Assembly (NCBI RefSeq): GCF_024494595.1
Contig: NZ_JANHDI010000012.1
Span: 1 to 64,000, forward strand
Direction of reading: 5' to 3'
DNA from: Halobellus rarus
GTDB lineage: Archaea; Halobacteriota; Halobacteria; Halobacteriales; Haloferacaceae
DNA length: 64,000 bases
The number at the start of each line of letters is the position of its first letter. Within the stretch, counting starts at the first letter, position 1. Positions 15,316-23,750 of this stretch are shown here, piece by piece. The translations under genes were made by a program, and so were the position numbers. Below the pieces are notes generated by a model. It was not told where the DNA came from and did no database searches. It saw only the letters and a program-made list of their open reading frames with translations.

Positions 15316-16803
15316 ATGACGCTGTCCGTGACCAACACCCTGACGGGCGAACGCGAGGAGTTCGAGCCGCGGAACGACGACGAAGTCCTGCTGTACGTCT
15401 GCGGGCTCACGGTCTCGGACGACGCTCACCTCGGTCACGCGCGCCTGTGGGCGCAGGCGGACGTGATGCACCGCTGGCTGTCTCACGAGGGGTACGACGT
15501 GCGCCACGTCGAGAACTTCACCGACGTCAACGAGAAGATCGTCGCCCGGATCGGCGAGGACGACCTCGGCGAGAGCGAAGAGGCGGTCGCCGAGCACTTC
15601 ACCTCGCAGGTGATCCGAGATATGCGCGGCCTCAACCTGAAGCGCGCCGAGGTCTATCCCCGCGTCTCCGAGCACGTCCCGGAAATCATCGACCTCGTCG
15701 AGACCCTCGTCGACCGGGGCTACGCCTACGAGTCGAACGGCTCGGTGTACTTCGACGTCACCGCCTTCGAGGACTACGGAAAGCTCTCGAACCAACGGCT
15801 CGACGAGATCGAGTCCCAGGGCGTCGACGAGGAGCGCTCGGAGAAGCACCACCCCGCGGACTTCGCGCTCTGGAAGGCCGGCGCGGTCGACCCCGACGAC
15901 ATCGCCGAACACCGCCACGCGGACCTCCCCGAAATCGACGACGCCTGCGGGCAGACCTGGGCGTCGCCGTGGGGCGAGGGACGACCCGGCTGGCACGTCG
16001 AGTGCTCGGCGATGTCGATGACGCACCTCGACGACACCATCGACATCCACGTCGGCGGCCGCGACCTCGTGTTCCCGCACCACGAGAACGAGATCGCTCA
16101 GAGCGAGGCCGCCACGGGCCAGCAGTTCGCCCGCTACTGGCTCCACGTCGGCCTCCTGCAGACCGCCGGCGACAAGATGTCTTCCAGCCTCGGGAACTTC
16201 CTCACCGTCGCGGACGCCCTGGAGGAGTACGGCGTCGACGTCGTCCGTACCTTCTACTGCTCGACCGCCTACCGCAGCGAGCAGACGTTCGGCGAGGACG
16301 AGATGCGCGAGGCCGAAGAGCGCTGGGAGCGACTCGAACGCGCCTACGAGGCCGCCGTCGAGGCCTGTGACAGCACCGACGCGTACGCGAAAGTCGAAGA
16401 CGAGGCGTTCCGGGAGTCGCTCACGGAGACGCGCGAGGCGTTCACAGCGGCGATGAACGAGGACTTCAACGTCCGCGAGGCGATGGCGGCGCTGCTCGAA
16501 CTCGCGACGGCGGTGAACCGCCACGTCGACGAGGGAGAACAATACGACTTCTGGGCGCTCCGGGAGGCCGTCGAGGCGTTCGAGGAACTCGGTGGCGACG
16601 TCTTCGGCCTGTCCTTCGGCCACGCCGGGAGCGACGGGACGGTCACGCTCGCCGAGGAGCTCGTCGAACTCGTCTTGGATATCAGAGCGGCCGAGCGCGA
16701 GGCCGGCAACTACGAGCGCGCGGACGAACTCCGCGACGACCTCGCCGCCCTCGGCGTCGAGGTCCAGGACAGCGACGACGGCCCGTCGTTCCGCTTCGAG
16801 TAG
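15316..16803 (+). CDS. cysS: Cysteinyl-tRNA synthetase
   Basis: A 495-residue class I synthetase. LYVCGLTVSDDAHLGHAR has the zinc Cys and the HIGH motif (HLGH). The zinc site is completed by the Cys of GWHVECSAM and the His of FPHHENE. The KMSKS loop is DKMSSSLGNF. The C-terminal anticodon-binding helices follow, and it ends in RFE. It charges tRNA-Cys in the cytoplasm. A GTG at 15307 in frame would add three residues (VTV); the ATG at 15316 gives the usual MTLSVTNTLT beginning. The insertion of acidic residues is normal for halophiles. Confidence 0.96.
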   Translation: MTLSVTNTLTGEREEFEPRNDDEVLLYVCGLTVSDDAHLGHARLWAQADVMHRWLSHEGYDVRHVENFTDVNEKIVARIGEDDLGESEEAVAEHFTSQVIRDMRGLNLKRAEVYPRVSEHVPEIIDLVETLVDRGYAYESNGSVYFDVTAFEDYGKLSNQRLDEIESQGVDEERSEKHHPADFALWKAGAVDPDDIAEHRHADLPEIDDACGQTWASPWGEGRPGWHVECSAMSMTHLDDTIDIHVGGRDLVFPHHENEIAQSEAATGQQFARYWLHVGLLQTAGDKMSSSLGNFLTVADALEEYGVDVVRTFYCSTAYRSEQTFGEDEMREAEERWERLERAYEAAVEACDSTDAYAKVEDEAFRESLTETREAFTAAMNEDFNVREAMAALLELATAVNRHVDEGEQYDFWALREAVEAFEELGGDVFGLSFGHAGSDGTVTLAEELVELVLDIRAAEREAGNYERADELRDDLAALGVEVQDSDDGPSFRFE

Positions 16804-16833
16804 GCCTCGCGGCTTTTTCTGTGGGGAGATCCC

Positions 16834-17121
16834 TCACTCGGTCGTGAACAGGTGCGTCTCGTCGGGGATGTCGAACAGTCCCAAGCGGACGCCGGCGTCG
16901 AGCCACCCGTAGCCGTAGGAGAAGGCCGCGAGCGCGTTCACGGGGTCGTCGCTCTCGCGGAAGTGCCGGCCGTCCTCCAGATACGACAGCGCCATCTCCC
17001 GAATTTCCTCGGCCGCCCCGCCAAGCGGCGTCGACGGCGGGACGGCGACTTCGGCCGCCGCGAGCGCGTCGGCGAACATCCCCTCGTAGCGGTCGGTCTT
17101 CTCGATCAGATCCGCGGGCAT
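16834..17121 (-). CDS. DUF357 family protein
   Basis: A 95-residue helical protein of the archaeal DUF357 family. Landmarks are KTDRYEGMFADALAAAE, the conserved GGAAEEIREMALSYLEDGRHF (as EIREMALSYLEDGRHF) and the family's AFSYGYGWLDAGVRLGLF. Function is unknown; it is widespread in archaea. It is convergent with cysS (31 bases apart) and divergent from trxB. On the minus strand an AT-rich stretch at about 17160-17190 could hold its promoter. Confidence 0.88.
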   Translation of the reverse strand: MPADLIEKTDRYEGMFADALAAAEVAVPPSTPLGGAAEEIREMALSYLEDGRHFRESDDPVNALAAFSYGYGWLDAGVRLGLFDIPDETHLFTTE

Positions 17122-17256
17122 GCGTCCGAGTCGTTGCTCCGGCGGTAAGAAGACCACCGACTGCGATACAGTATTGAATATTATGCACAATACAGTCTGA
17201 CGGGCGGCGCGCACGACAGCGGAATCTAAAAGGGCGGGTCCGACATAGGGGAAGAC

Positions 17257-18327
17257 ATGACAGCAGACGCCGACGACGTCGTCGAACACCGACCGCTCAT
17301 CGTCGCGGGCTCGGGTATCGCGGGACTCTCCGCGGCGATCTACGCCGGACGCTCGAACAACGAACCCCTCGTCTTCGAGGGCGACGAGCCGGGCGGCCAG
17401 CTCACCCTGACGACCGAAGTCGACAACTACCCCGGGTTCCCCGAGGGCATCTCCGGCCCCGAACTGGTCCAGAACATGAAGCAACAGGCCGAGCGCTTCG
17501 GCGCGGAGATAAAGAACGGCATCATCGAGTCCGTCGACTCCGAGGAGCGGCCGTTCACGGTGCGTCTCAAGAACGGCGACGTCTACACGGCCGACGCGAT
17601 CATCGCCGCGTCGGGTGCCTCGGCGCGAACGCTCGGCATCCCCGGCGAAGACGACCTGATGGGCTACGGCCTCTCGACGTGTGCGACCTGCGACGGCGCG
17701 TTCTTCCGCGACGAGAAGATCATGGTCATCGGCGGCGGCGACGCCGCGATGGAGGAGGCGAACTTCCTCACCAAGTTCGCCTCGACCGTCTACATCGTCC
17801 ACCGCCGCGAGGAATTCCGCGCAGAGGACTACTGGATCGACCGCGTGATGGAGAAAGTCGAGGCGGGCGAGATCGAGATTATGCGCAACACCGAGGTCAC
17901 GGAACTCCACGGGAGCAGAGAGGAGGGCGTCGACCACGTCACGCTCGTCGAGCACCCCGAGGGCCGCCCGACCGACAAACTCGACGACCCCGACACCGAG
18001 GAGTTCGACTTCGACGTCGGCGCGGTGTTCTACGCGATCGGTCACACGCCGAACACGGGCTACCTCGAAGGGACGGGCGTCGTACTCGACGACGACGGCT
18101 ACCTGAAGGCGAAGGGCGGCGAGGGCGGCGGCCAGACCGCGACGGACGTCCCCGGCATCTTCGGCGCGGGCGACGTCGTCGACTTCCACTACCAGCAGGC
18201 CGCCACCGCCGGCGGGATGGGCGTGAAGGCCGCCCTCGACGCCGACGACTACCTCGAAGAACTCGAACGCGGGGAGGAGGCCGCGGCGGGCGGTGAGGTC
18301 GCGGCCGCCGAGAGCGACGACGACTAA
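17257..18327 (+). CDS. trxB: Thioredoxin reductase family flavoprotein
   Basis: A 356-residue FAD/NAD(P)H enzyme. GSGIAGLSAAIYAGRSN is the FAD site, the redox-active CATCDG motif lies at about residues 144-149, and GGGDAAMEEANFL is the NAD(P) site. FGAGDVVDFHYQQAATA closes the FAD domain. It keeps thioredoxin-like proteins reduced. A hydrophilic ~30-residue tail after the family end (ELERGEEAAAGGEVA) is halophile-like. A palindromic repeat element (18330-18427) starts 3 bases after its stop. Confidence 0.93.
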   Translation: MTADADDVVEHRPLIVAGSGIAGLSAAIYAGRSNNEPLVFEGDEPGGQLTLTTEVDNYPGFPEGISGPELVQNMKQQAERFGAEIKNGIIESVDSEERPFTVRLKNGDVYTADAIIAASGASARTLGIPGEDDLMGYGLSTCATCDGAFFRDEKIMVIGGGDAAMEEANFLTKFASTVYIVHRREEFRAEDYWIDRVMEKVEAGEIEIMRNTEVTELHGSREEGVDHVTLVEHPEGRPTDKLDDPDTEEFDFDVGAVFYAIGHTPNTGYLEGTGVVLDDDGYLKAKGGEGGGQTATDVPGIFGAGDVVDFHYQQAATAGGMGVKAALDADDYLEELERGEEAAAGGEVAAAESDDD

Positions 18328-18329
18328 AC

Positions 18330-18427
18330 ACCTACCTTTTTCCAGCGGTGGGTTTCCTCGCGGCGCTACGCGCCGCTGCGGGAACCCACCGTGCAAAAAC
18401 CTAGAGGGAAAAAGGCCGCTCGCGGTG
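18330..18427 (+). repeat. Palindromic intergenic repeat, copy A
   Basis: Starts just after the trxB stop. It has a T5 run (18337-18341), then a long hairpin made of GGTGGGTTTCC ... GGAACCCACC around a GCGGCGCTACGCGCCGC core, then CAAAAACCTAGAGGG and GCCGCTCGC. The same elements occur in copy B (32575-32743, + orientation) and copy C (33342-33432, minus orientation). Copies A and C even share the chance translation NPPxKNLEGKRPLA. In A and C it follows a stop codon immediately and could end transcription. Confidence 0.7.
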
Positions 18428-18534
18428 AACACCGCGCTCCGCGCGGCGATGCTTGTGACACAGATTCGTTCTTCACTCCGGCCGCTCCATCCGCGAACGG
18501 AATCTCTTAGCCCCGGCGGCGACTTCTTTCGACT

Positions 18535-19959
18535 GTGTCACGGCTCCGCCGAATCGGATCGAAACTCGCCCGAGCCCTGGCCCGCGCGGGCGTCATCGAC
18601 GAGCGGCGACTCGACGCGACCGTCGAGTTGGCGTGGCCGCGGGTCGTCACCGGCTTCGCGATTATGTCGAAGCGGACAGTGGACCTCGCGCTCGTCGGTC
18701 TCGTCATCGGGCCGACGGCGGTCGCGGGGCTGACGCTCGCGAACGCCTTCTGGATGGTCGCGAAGTTCCTCGCGATCGGCCTCGCCGGGGGGACCGTCTC
18801 GCTCGTCTCCCAGAACTACGGCGGCGGCGACGTCGAACGCGCGGCGTCGGTCGTTCGACTGAGCGTCGTCCTCTCGATCCTGCTCGGAATTCCGATCGTC
18901 GCGTTCTTCGGTCTCGCGGCCGAGCCACTGGTCGGCCTCGTCGGCGACGACCCGACGAGCATCGGCCACGGCGCGACGTACCTCGCGGTCGTCGCGCCCG
19001 GCCTCGTCTTCGAGTTCCTGAACCTGATCGCCAGCCGAACGTACGCGGGCGTCGGCGACACGGTCACGCCGATGGCGGCCCGCGCGGGCGGTGCCGTGGC
19101 CAACATCGCGCTCTCGGCCACGTTCGTCCTCGGACTCGATATGGGCGTCGCCGGGGCGGCGCTGGGAACCGCGCTCGCGACGGCGCTCGTGACGGTCGCC
19201 TTCTCGTGGGGGATGACCGGTCGGAACTACGTTCGGGGGCGCGGCGCGAGTCCGGTCCCCCTCACGCTCGAACGACCGATATTCGACGCCGAACTGCTCC
19301 GGCAGATCGCGCGCGTCTCGACGCCGCTCGTGGCCCGGCGGGCCGCGCAGGGGCTGGTCGTCTTCCCCCTCCTGGCCATCGCGGCGACGTTCGGTCCGGT
19401 GGCCGTCGCGGCCATCGGGATCGGCCGACAGGTCCGCGCGCTGCTCGCGAGCTTCTCCTGGGGGTTCTCCATCGCGGCGTCGACGCTCGTGGGCCAGGAA
19501 CTCGGTGCGGGCGAGGAGACGGAGGCCGAAGCGTACGGCTGGGGCATCGTCCGACTCTCGGCGGTGGTGTACGTATTCGCTGCCGCCATTGTGGTCGTCT
19601 TCGCCGACCCCATCGCCGGCGTCTTCGTGACCGAGGCCGAGAACCGAGCCCTCTCGGCGCAGTTCGTTCGCGTCGCGGCCGTGAGCGTCGTGGCAATGGG
19701 GATCGACGGCTCGATCACGGGCGCGCTGCGGGGTGCGGGCGACACGCGGATTCCGTTCGTTTCGGCGCTCGCGGGGCTGTATCTCGTGGCCGTCCCCGTC
19801 GCGTGGCTCGGAACCGTCGTCCCGGTGCTCGGAATCACTGGCCTCCTGCTCGCGCTCCTCGCGGAGACGGCCGTCCCGATGGTGGTGAACTTCTGGCGGT
19901 TCCGCTCGAACCGCTGGAAGGCGATCAGCCGAGAGTACCGACCGACGGTGGGCGATTGA
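18535..19959 (+). CDS. MATE-family efflux transporter
   Basis: A 474-residue membrane protein with about 12 hydrophobic segments in two related halves, the MATE (NorM/DinF) layout. PTAVAGLTLANAFWMVAKFL, GGTVSLVSQNYGGGD and the second-half counterpart SIAASTLVGQELGAGEETEA are family landmarks (all in two 6-helix bundles). It should export cationic or metabolic compounds using a Na+ or H+ gradient; the substrate is unknown. It starts with GTG at 18535. It follows trxB and repeat A but probably has its own promoter. Confidence 0.88.
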   Translation: MSRLRRIGSKLARALARAGVIDERRLDATVELAWPRVVTGFAIMSKRTVDLALVGLVIGPTAVAGLTLANAFWMVAKFLAIGLAGGTVSLVSQNYGGGDVERAASVVRLSVVLSILLGIPIVAFFGLAAEPLVGLVGDDPTSIGHGATYLAVVAPGLVFEFLNLIASRTYAGVGDTVTPMAARAGGAVANIALSATFVLGLDMGVAGAALGTALATALVTVAFSWGMTGRNYVRGRGASPVPLTLERPIFDAELLRQIARVSTPLVARRAAQGLVVFPLLAIAATFGPVAVAAIGIGRQVRALLASFSWGFSIAASTLVGQELGAGEETEAEAYGWGIVRLSAVVYVFAAAIVVVFADPIAGVFVTEAENRALSAQFVRVAAVSVVAMGIDGSITGALRGAGDTRIPFVSALAGLYLVAVPVAWLGTVVPVLGITGLLLALLAETAVPMVVNFWRFRSNRWKAISREYRPTVGD

Positions 19960-20102
19960 CGGCGATCGCGTGAGTGACGTCGTGCGAACCGACGGTAGCG
20001 ACCGATACGGTCCCCCGGAGGAGGCGCCGCGTACCGGTGCACTTCAACGGGTTGAATATGTCGTCGCATCTTTGACAACGTATCACGCGGAGACGGAACT
20101 GT

Positions 20103-21710
20103 ATGCGCACCGTGCGTGCGAGTCTGAGACAGTTCGTGGACGAACTCGACTCCGTGGTGTTCGGCGTCGGGTTCTCGGTATCGCTGGTCGCCATCCTGGT
20201 CTTCTTCTCGAGCCCGGAGGCCTCGGCAAACAGGATGGGACAGATAAACGAGTACCTCTGGACCGAGTTTATGTGGGTCTACGTCGGGACGATGTTCCTG
20301 ATGGTGACGTTCAGCCTCTGGCTGATGTTCGGTCGCTGGGGCGACATCAAACTCGGCAAGCCCGACGACGATCCGGAGTTCAGCCTGCTGGCGTTCTTCT
20401 CGATGATGTTCTCGGCGGGCATCGCGGCCGGCATCGTGTTCTGGGGGCCGGCGGAGGCACTGGCGCACTACGAGACCGTCCCGCCGCTGATCGGCGCCGA
20501 GGCGGGGACGCCCGCGGCGGCGGTCGGTGCCATCCAGTACACGCTCTTTCACTGGGGTATCTCCTACTGGGTGCCGTACCTGATCGTCGCGCTGCCGATC
20601 GCCTACTACGCGTTCCGGAAAGACGCGCCGATGCGCGTCTCGACGCTCATCGCGCCGTTCGTCGGCGTCGACAATCTCGACGGCTTCTGGGCGAAGACCA
20701 TCGACGTGCTGGCGGTGTTCGCGACCATCGGCGGCATCGCGACGACGCTGGGCTTCGTCGGCAGGCAGTTCCTCACCGGCCTGGAGTACACCGCCGGCGT
20801 CTCACTCGGCGACGCCGGAACGGTGCTCGTGATCACCGGCCTGACGGTCGCCTTTACGGTCTCGGTGACGCTCGGGGTGAAGAAGGGTATCGCGCGCGTC
20901 TCGCTCTTCAATATGGCCGTCTTCGCCGGCCTGGCGGTCGCGACGTTCCTCCTCGGGCCGACGAACTACATTATGAACACCGGCCTCCAGGCTGTCGGGG
21001 GCTACTTCGGCGAGTTCCTCTCGATGAGCCTCTACACCAACGCCACCGGGACCGGTGAGTGGGTCGGTAACTGGACGGTCTTCTACTGGGCGTGGGTGTT
21101 CTCGTGGGCTCCCTTCGGCGGGCTGTTCGTCGCTCGCATCTCGAAAGGGCGGACGATCCGGCAGGTCGTCGCGACCGCCCTCATCGGCGCGACGGCCTCG
21201 ACGATCCCGTGGTTCCTCACGATGGGCGGCAGCGCCATCTTCTTCGAGCGCAACGACATCGCACCGATGCTGCAGATGGTCGACCAGTACGGCGTCTCCG
21301 TCTCCGGGTTCCCGCTGTTCGGAGCGCTTCCCTTCGGCGACGGCCTCGCGGCGGTGTTTATGCTTCTCGTGGTGACGTTCTTCGTCACGTCGGCGGACTC
21401 CTCGACGCTGGCGCTCGGGATGCTCACCACCGGCGGCAAGCAGCACCCCTCGACGATCAACCGGATCATCTGGGGCGGACTGATGGGCGGCCTCGCGTCG
21501 CTGCTCATCGTCGGCGGCGGCATCGACGCGCTCCGCTCCTCGGCCATCATCACCGGGTTCCCCTTCGCGCTCATCTCGGTCGTCGCCATCGCGGGGATGG
21601 TCTGGGAGTACCAGTCGGTCTCGCCGCTGCTCTCGTCGGACCCGGACGGGGCAGTCGGGGGGTCGAACGACTCGGTGGGAATGTCCTCACCGAGCACTGA
21701 CGACGACTGA
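20103..21710 (+). CDS. BCCT-family transporter (betaine/choline/carnitine type)
   Basis: A 535-residue protein with about 12 membrane spans. FSAGIAAGIVFWGPAEAL and HYETVPP match the BCCT core. The signature WTVFYWAWVFSWAPF and GLFVARISKGRTIRQ (about residues 325-355) carries the Trp box that binds the quaternary amine. TSADSSTLALGMLT is the conserved eighth-helix region. It most likely takes up glycine betaine or a similar compatible solute with Na+, useful for osmotic balance. The ATG at 20103 is preceded by an AT-rich region; no neighbour is clearly linked. Confidence 0.92.
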   Translation: MRTVRASLRQFVDELDSVVFGVGFSVSLVAILVFFSSPEASANRMGQINEYLWTEFMWVYVGTMFLMVTFSLWLMFGRWGDIKLGKPDDDPEFSLLAFFSMMFSAGIAAGIVFWGPAEALAHYETVPPLIGAEAGTPAAAVGAIQYTLFHWGISYWVPYLIVALPIAYYAFRKDAPMRVSTLIAPFVGVDNLDGFWAKTIDVLAVFATIGGIATTLGFVGRQFLTGLEYTAGVSLGDAGTVLVITGLTVAFTVSVTLGVKKGIARVSLFNMAVFAGLAVATFLLGPTNYIMNTGLQAVGGYFGEFLSMSLYTNATGTGEWVGNWTVFYWAWVFSWAPFGGLFVARISKGRTIRQVVATALIGATASTIPWFLTMGGSAIFFERNDIAPMLQMVDQYGVSVSGFPLFGALPFGDGLAAVFMLLVVTFFVTSADSSTLALGMLTTGGKQHPSTINRIIWGGLMGGLASLLIVGGGIDALRSSAIITGFPFALISVVAIAGMVWEYQSVSPLLSSDPDGAVGGSNDSVGMSSPSTDDD

Positions 21711-21803
21711 TTCGGCCCGTCGTAACCGTTAACCGACGATCGCGACGCCCCCGTCTCCGACCGCTTCCCACAGACCCTTATGTCGAGGCGCCCGAGAGGC
21801 GGT

Positions 21804-22088
21804 ATGGTCGAAACCGAGACCTACACGATCGAAGCGCCGAACGGAGACGTCGAGGAGATCGAACTACCCGAGGGCCTCGCCGACGTCTTCACCGACCAGG
21901 GCGAATCGCCGACGGCGGTCGTCGGCGACCTCCTCATCCAGTCGTTCGCCCAGCAGGCCCACGGCGTCGTCCACCACGGCCAGGGCGAGACGCCCGCGGA
22001 CCTGGAAGCGCTCAACGAGAAGATGGAGGAGCTCTTCGAGGATCGATTCGGCGTCTCGCTCTCGGAAGCGATGGGCCACAGTCACTGA
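21804..22088 (+). CDS. Small conserved haloarchaeal protein
   Basis: A 94-residue acidic protein. Its start ETYTIEAPNGDVEEIELPEG is a predicted strand pair. The middle (SPTAVVGDLLIQSFAQQAHGV) is helical, and the end contains a His cluster (GVVHHGQGE, MGHSH) that could bind a metal. It belongs to a type of small haloarchaeal protein I have seen annotated only as a DUF. It is convergent with the ZIP transporter gene (41 bases apart). No function is assigned. Confidence 0.7.
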   Translation: MVETETYTIEAPNGDVEEIELPEGLADVFTDQGESPTAVVGDLLIQSFAQQAHGVVHHGQGETPADLEALNEKMEELFEDRFGVSLSEAMGHSH

Positions 22089-22129
22089 GCGAGTCCCTCT
22101 CCTTACTTTCGGATTTCCGTCTCGACCGG

Positions 22130-22975
22130 TCAGAGGAACGCGAGCGGGATCATCGCGAACACGCCGGCGGCGATGCCGCCGAACAGTTCCCGACGACCGT
22201 TGCCGGGGAGTCCCCGGCCGATCTCTCTGGCCTCCGGAATGAACTCCGTGAGCACCAGATAGATCATCGCGCCGGCGGCGAAGCCGAACCCCGCCGGGAG
22301 GAACTCCCGTGCGATGCGGACGAAGTAGAACGCGATCACGGCACCGATGGGTTGCGGGAGGCTCGAGAACACCGACCACCAGACGAGCTTCCAGTTCGCG
22401 ACGCCCATCGACCGCAGCGGAATCGAGATGGCGACGCCCTCGGGGACGTTGTGGATCGAGATGGCGATCGTCATAAAGATCGCCAGCACGGGTACGACGA
22501 ACCCGAAGATCTGGGTGCCGCCTTCGATCCCCAGATCGGCGAACGAGACGCCGACGGCGACGCCCTCGGGGAACGAGTGGACGGTCAACACGCCGAGAAT
22601 CAACACTAGCTTCTTGAAATCCGCCTCGGCGTACTGCTTCGGGTCGACGTCGGCCCCCTCGATGAGGCCGTGGGCGACGAACACGAGGATGACGCCCGCG
22701 AGGAGCCCGGCCCCCAGCAGGAGCAGCTGCCGCTGAGGGATCGGGTCGACCGCGATCCCGTTCAGCGAGACCTGTACGTACGCGCCGAGCGCTTCCAACA
22801 CCAGTCCGAACACCGACGCCGAGAGCATAATGCCCGAGGCGATCCCCCACAGCGCGACGTTCCAACGGTCGCTCACGTCTGAGACGAAAAAGAAGGGGAC
22901 TGCACCCAGGCCGGTCGCCAGCGCGGTGATGAACCCCGCGACGAAGACGAACCCGAGAGACCAGAACTCGACCAT
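22130..22975 (-). CDS. ZIP-family metal transporter
   Basis: A 281-residue membrane protein with about 8 spans. The metal-site helices are intact: HSFPEGVAVGVSFADLG in helix IV and HNVPEGVAISIPL in helix V, the canonical HxxPEG pair of ZIP carriers. A third segment, GFAAGAMIYLVLTEFIPEA, is also typical. It imports a divalent metal such as Zn2+, Fe2+ or Mn2+. A TATA box lies at the right distance for a leaderless transcript, with a palindrome just behind it (23023-23039). Confidence 0.92.
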   Translation of the reverse strand: MVEFWSLGFVFVAGFITALATGLGAVPFFFVSDVSDRWNVALWGIASGIMLSASVFGLVLEALGAYVQVSLNGIAVDPIPQRQLLLLGAGLLAGVILVFVAHGLIEGADVDPKQYAEADFKKLVLILGVLTVHSFPEGVAVGVSFADLGIEGGTQIFGFVVPVLAIFMTIAISIHNVPEGVAISIPLRSMGVANWKLVWWSVFSSLPQPIGAVIAFYFVRIAREFLPAGFGFAAGAMIYLVLTEFIPEAREIGRGLPGNGRRELFGGIAAGVFAMIPLAFL

Positions 22976-23000
22976 ACCCTATCTAGACCGCGTACGACCA

Positions 23001-23039
23001 TAAATATTTCATATATCTTAACTTTTGGCAGGCCTAAAA
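23001..23039 (-). promoter_or_regulatory. Promoter and candidate metal-regulator site of the ZIP gene
   Basis: On the minus strand an AT-rich TATA-like element (reading AAATATTTA, 23002-23010) lies ~28 bases before the ATG at 22975. Right upstream, 23023-23039 is an imperfect inverted repeat (TTTTGGC..GCCTAAAA). DtxR/SirR-family metal regulators bind TTAGGC-type palindromes, so metal-responsive repression is plausible but inferred. Confidence 0.4.
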
Positions 23040-23256
23040 ATATGGCACCCAGCGGTTTGGTGGGACGACATAACGTGAAATAACCTAAGGTATATTACCA
23101 TTCCGCACACTGGCTGGATACGCCACGATCGGTGATGCACCGCTTCGCGGCCAGTACGCCGCCGCCACCGGTCCCGTTGGCACCTCGGTATGCGGAGAAA
23201 TGGGCTCTACAGTCGCCGGCGAAGCGTTCTTCGGGGTCGCGCTCGCAGACGTTCGT

Positions 23257-23721
23257 ATGCATCGGAGAGCCGCGGAGTTCGCGGACCAAGTAGCGGAGCG
23301 CTACGGCCTCGACCTGGCTGTCGAAGAGTTCCCGGAGGGGACGAAGACGGCGGCGGACGCCGCGGAGGCGGTCGGTTGCGAGGTCGGACAGATCGCCAGC
23401 AGCCTCGTCTTCGAGGCCGACGGCGACCTCGTCGTCGTCGTGACCAGCGGCGCGAACCGGGTAGATGAATCGCTGCTGGCCGACCACCTCGACGTCGAGG
23501 ACGTTTCGATGGCGAACCCCGAGCGGATCAGCGAGGTCGTCGGATGGAGCATCGGCGGCGTGCCACCCCTGTGTCACGAGACCGACGTTCCGGTGTGCAT
23601 CGACGAGTCGCTCCTCGACTACGAGCGGGTGTGGGCCGCCGCCGGGACGCCGACCGCCGTGTTTCCGATCGATCCGGACGAACTGCGGGGAATCGCGGGC
23701 GCGACGCCGATCGACGTGTGA
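23257..23721 (+). CDS. YbaK/ProX-family aminoacyl-tRNA deacylase-like protein
   Basis: A 154-residue single-domain protein of the YbaK/EbsC/ProX fold. GTKTAADAAEAVGCEVGQIASSLVF is the family's first motif (seen as TAADAAEAVGC and QIASSLVF), then GDLVVVVTSGANRVD, GWSIGGVPPLCH and PVCIDESLLDY. Such proteins hydrolyse mischarged tRNA. Here the usually invariant Lys of the (I/V)xKTLVF strand is Ser, so activity may be changed. The ATG at 23257 gives the family start MHRRAAEFAD; an earlier in-frame ATG at 23200 gives a non-homologous leader. Confidence 0.85.
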   Translation: MHRRAAEFADQVAERYGLDLAVEEFPEGTKTAADAAEAVGCEVGQIASSLVFEADGDLVVVVTSGANRVDESLLADHLDVEDVSMANPERISEVVGWSIGGVPPLCHETDVPVCIDESLLDYERVWAAAGTPTAVFPIDPDELRGIAGATPIDV

Positions 23722-23750
23722 GCGAGTAGCCGCGCCCCGTCGGCGATTCG

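Noticed and set aside
15175-16623. Minus-strand open frame opposite cysS
   Set aside because: CysS is certain on +; the antisense frame has no start signal or motifs.
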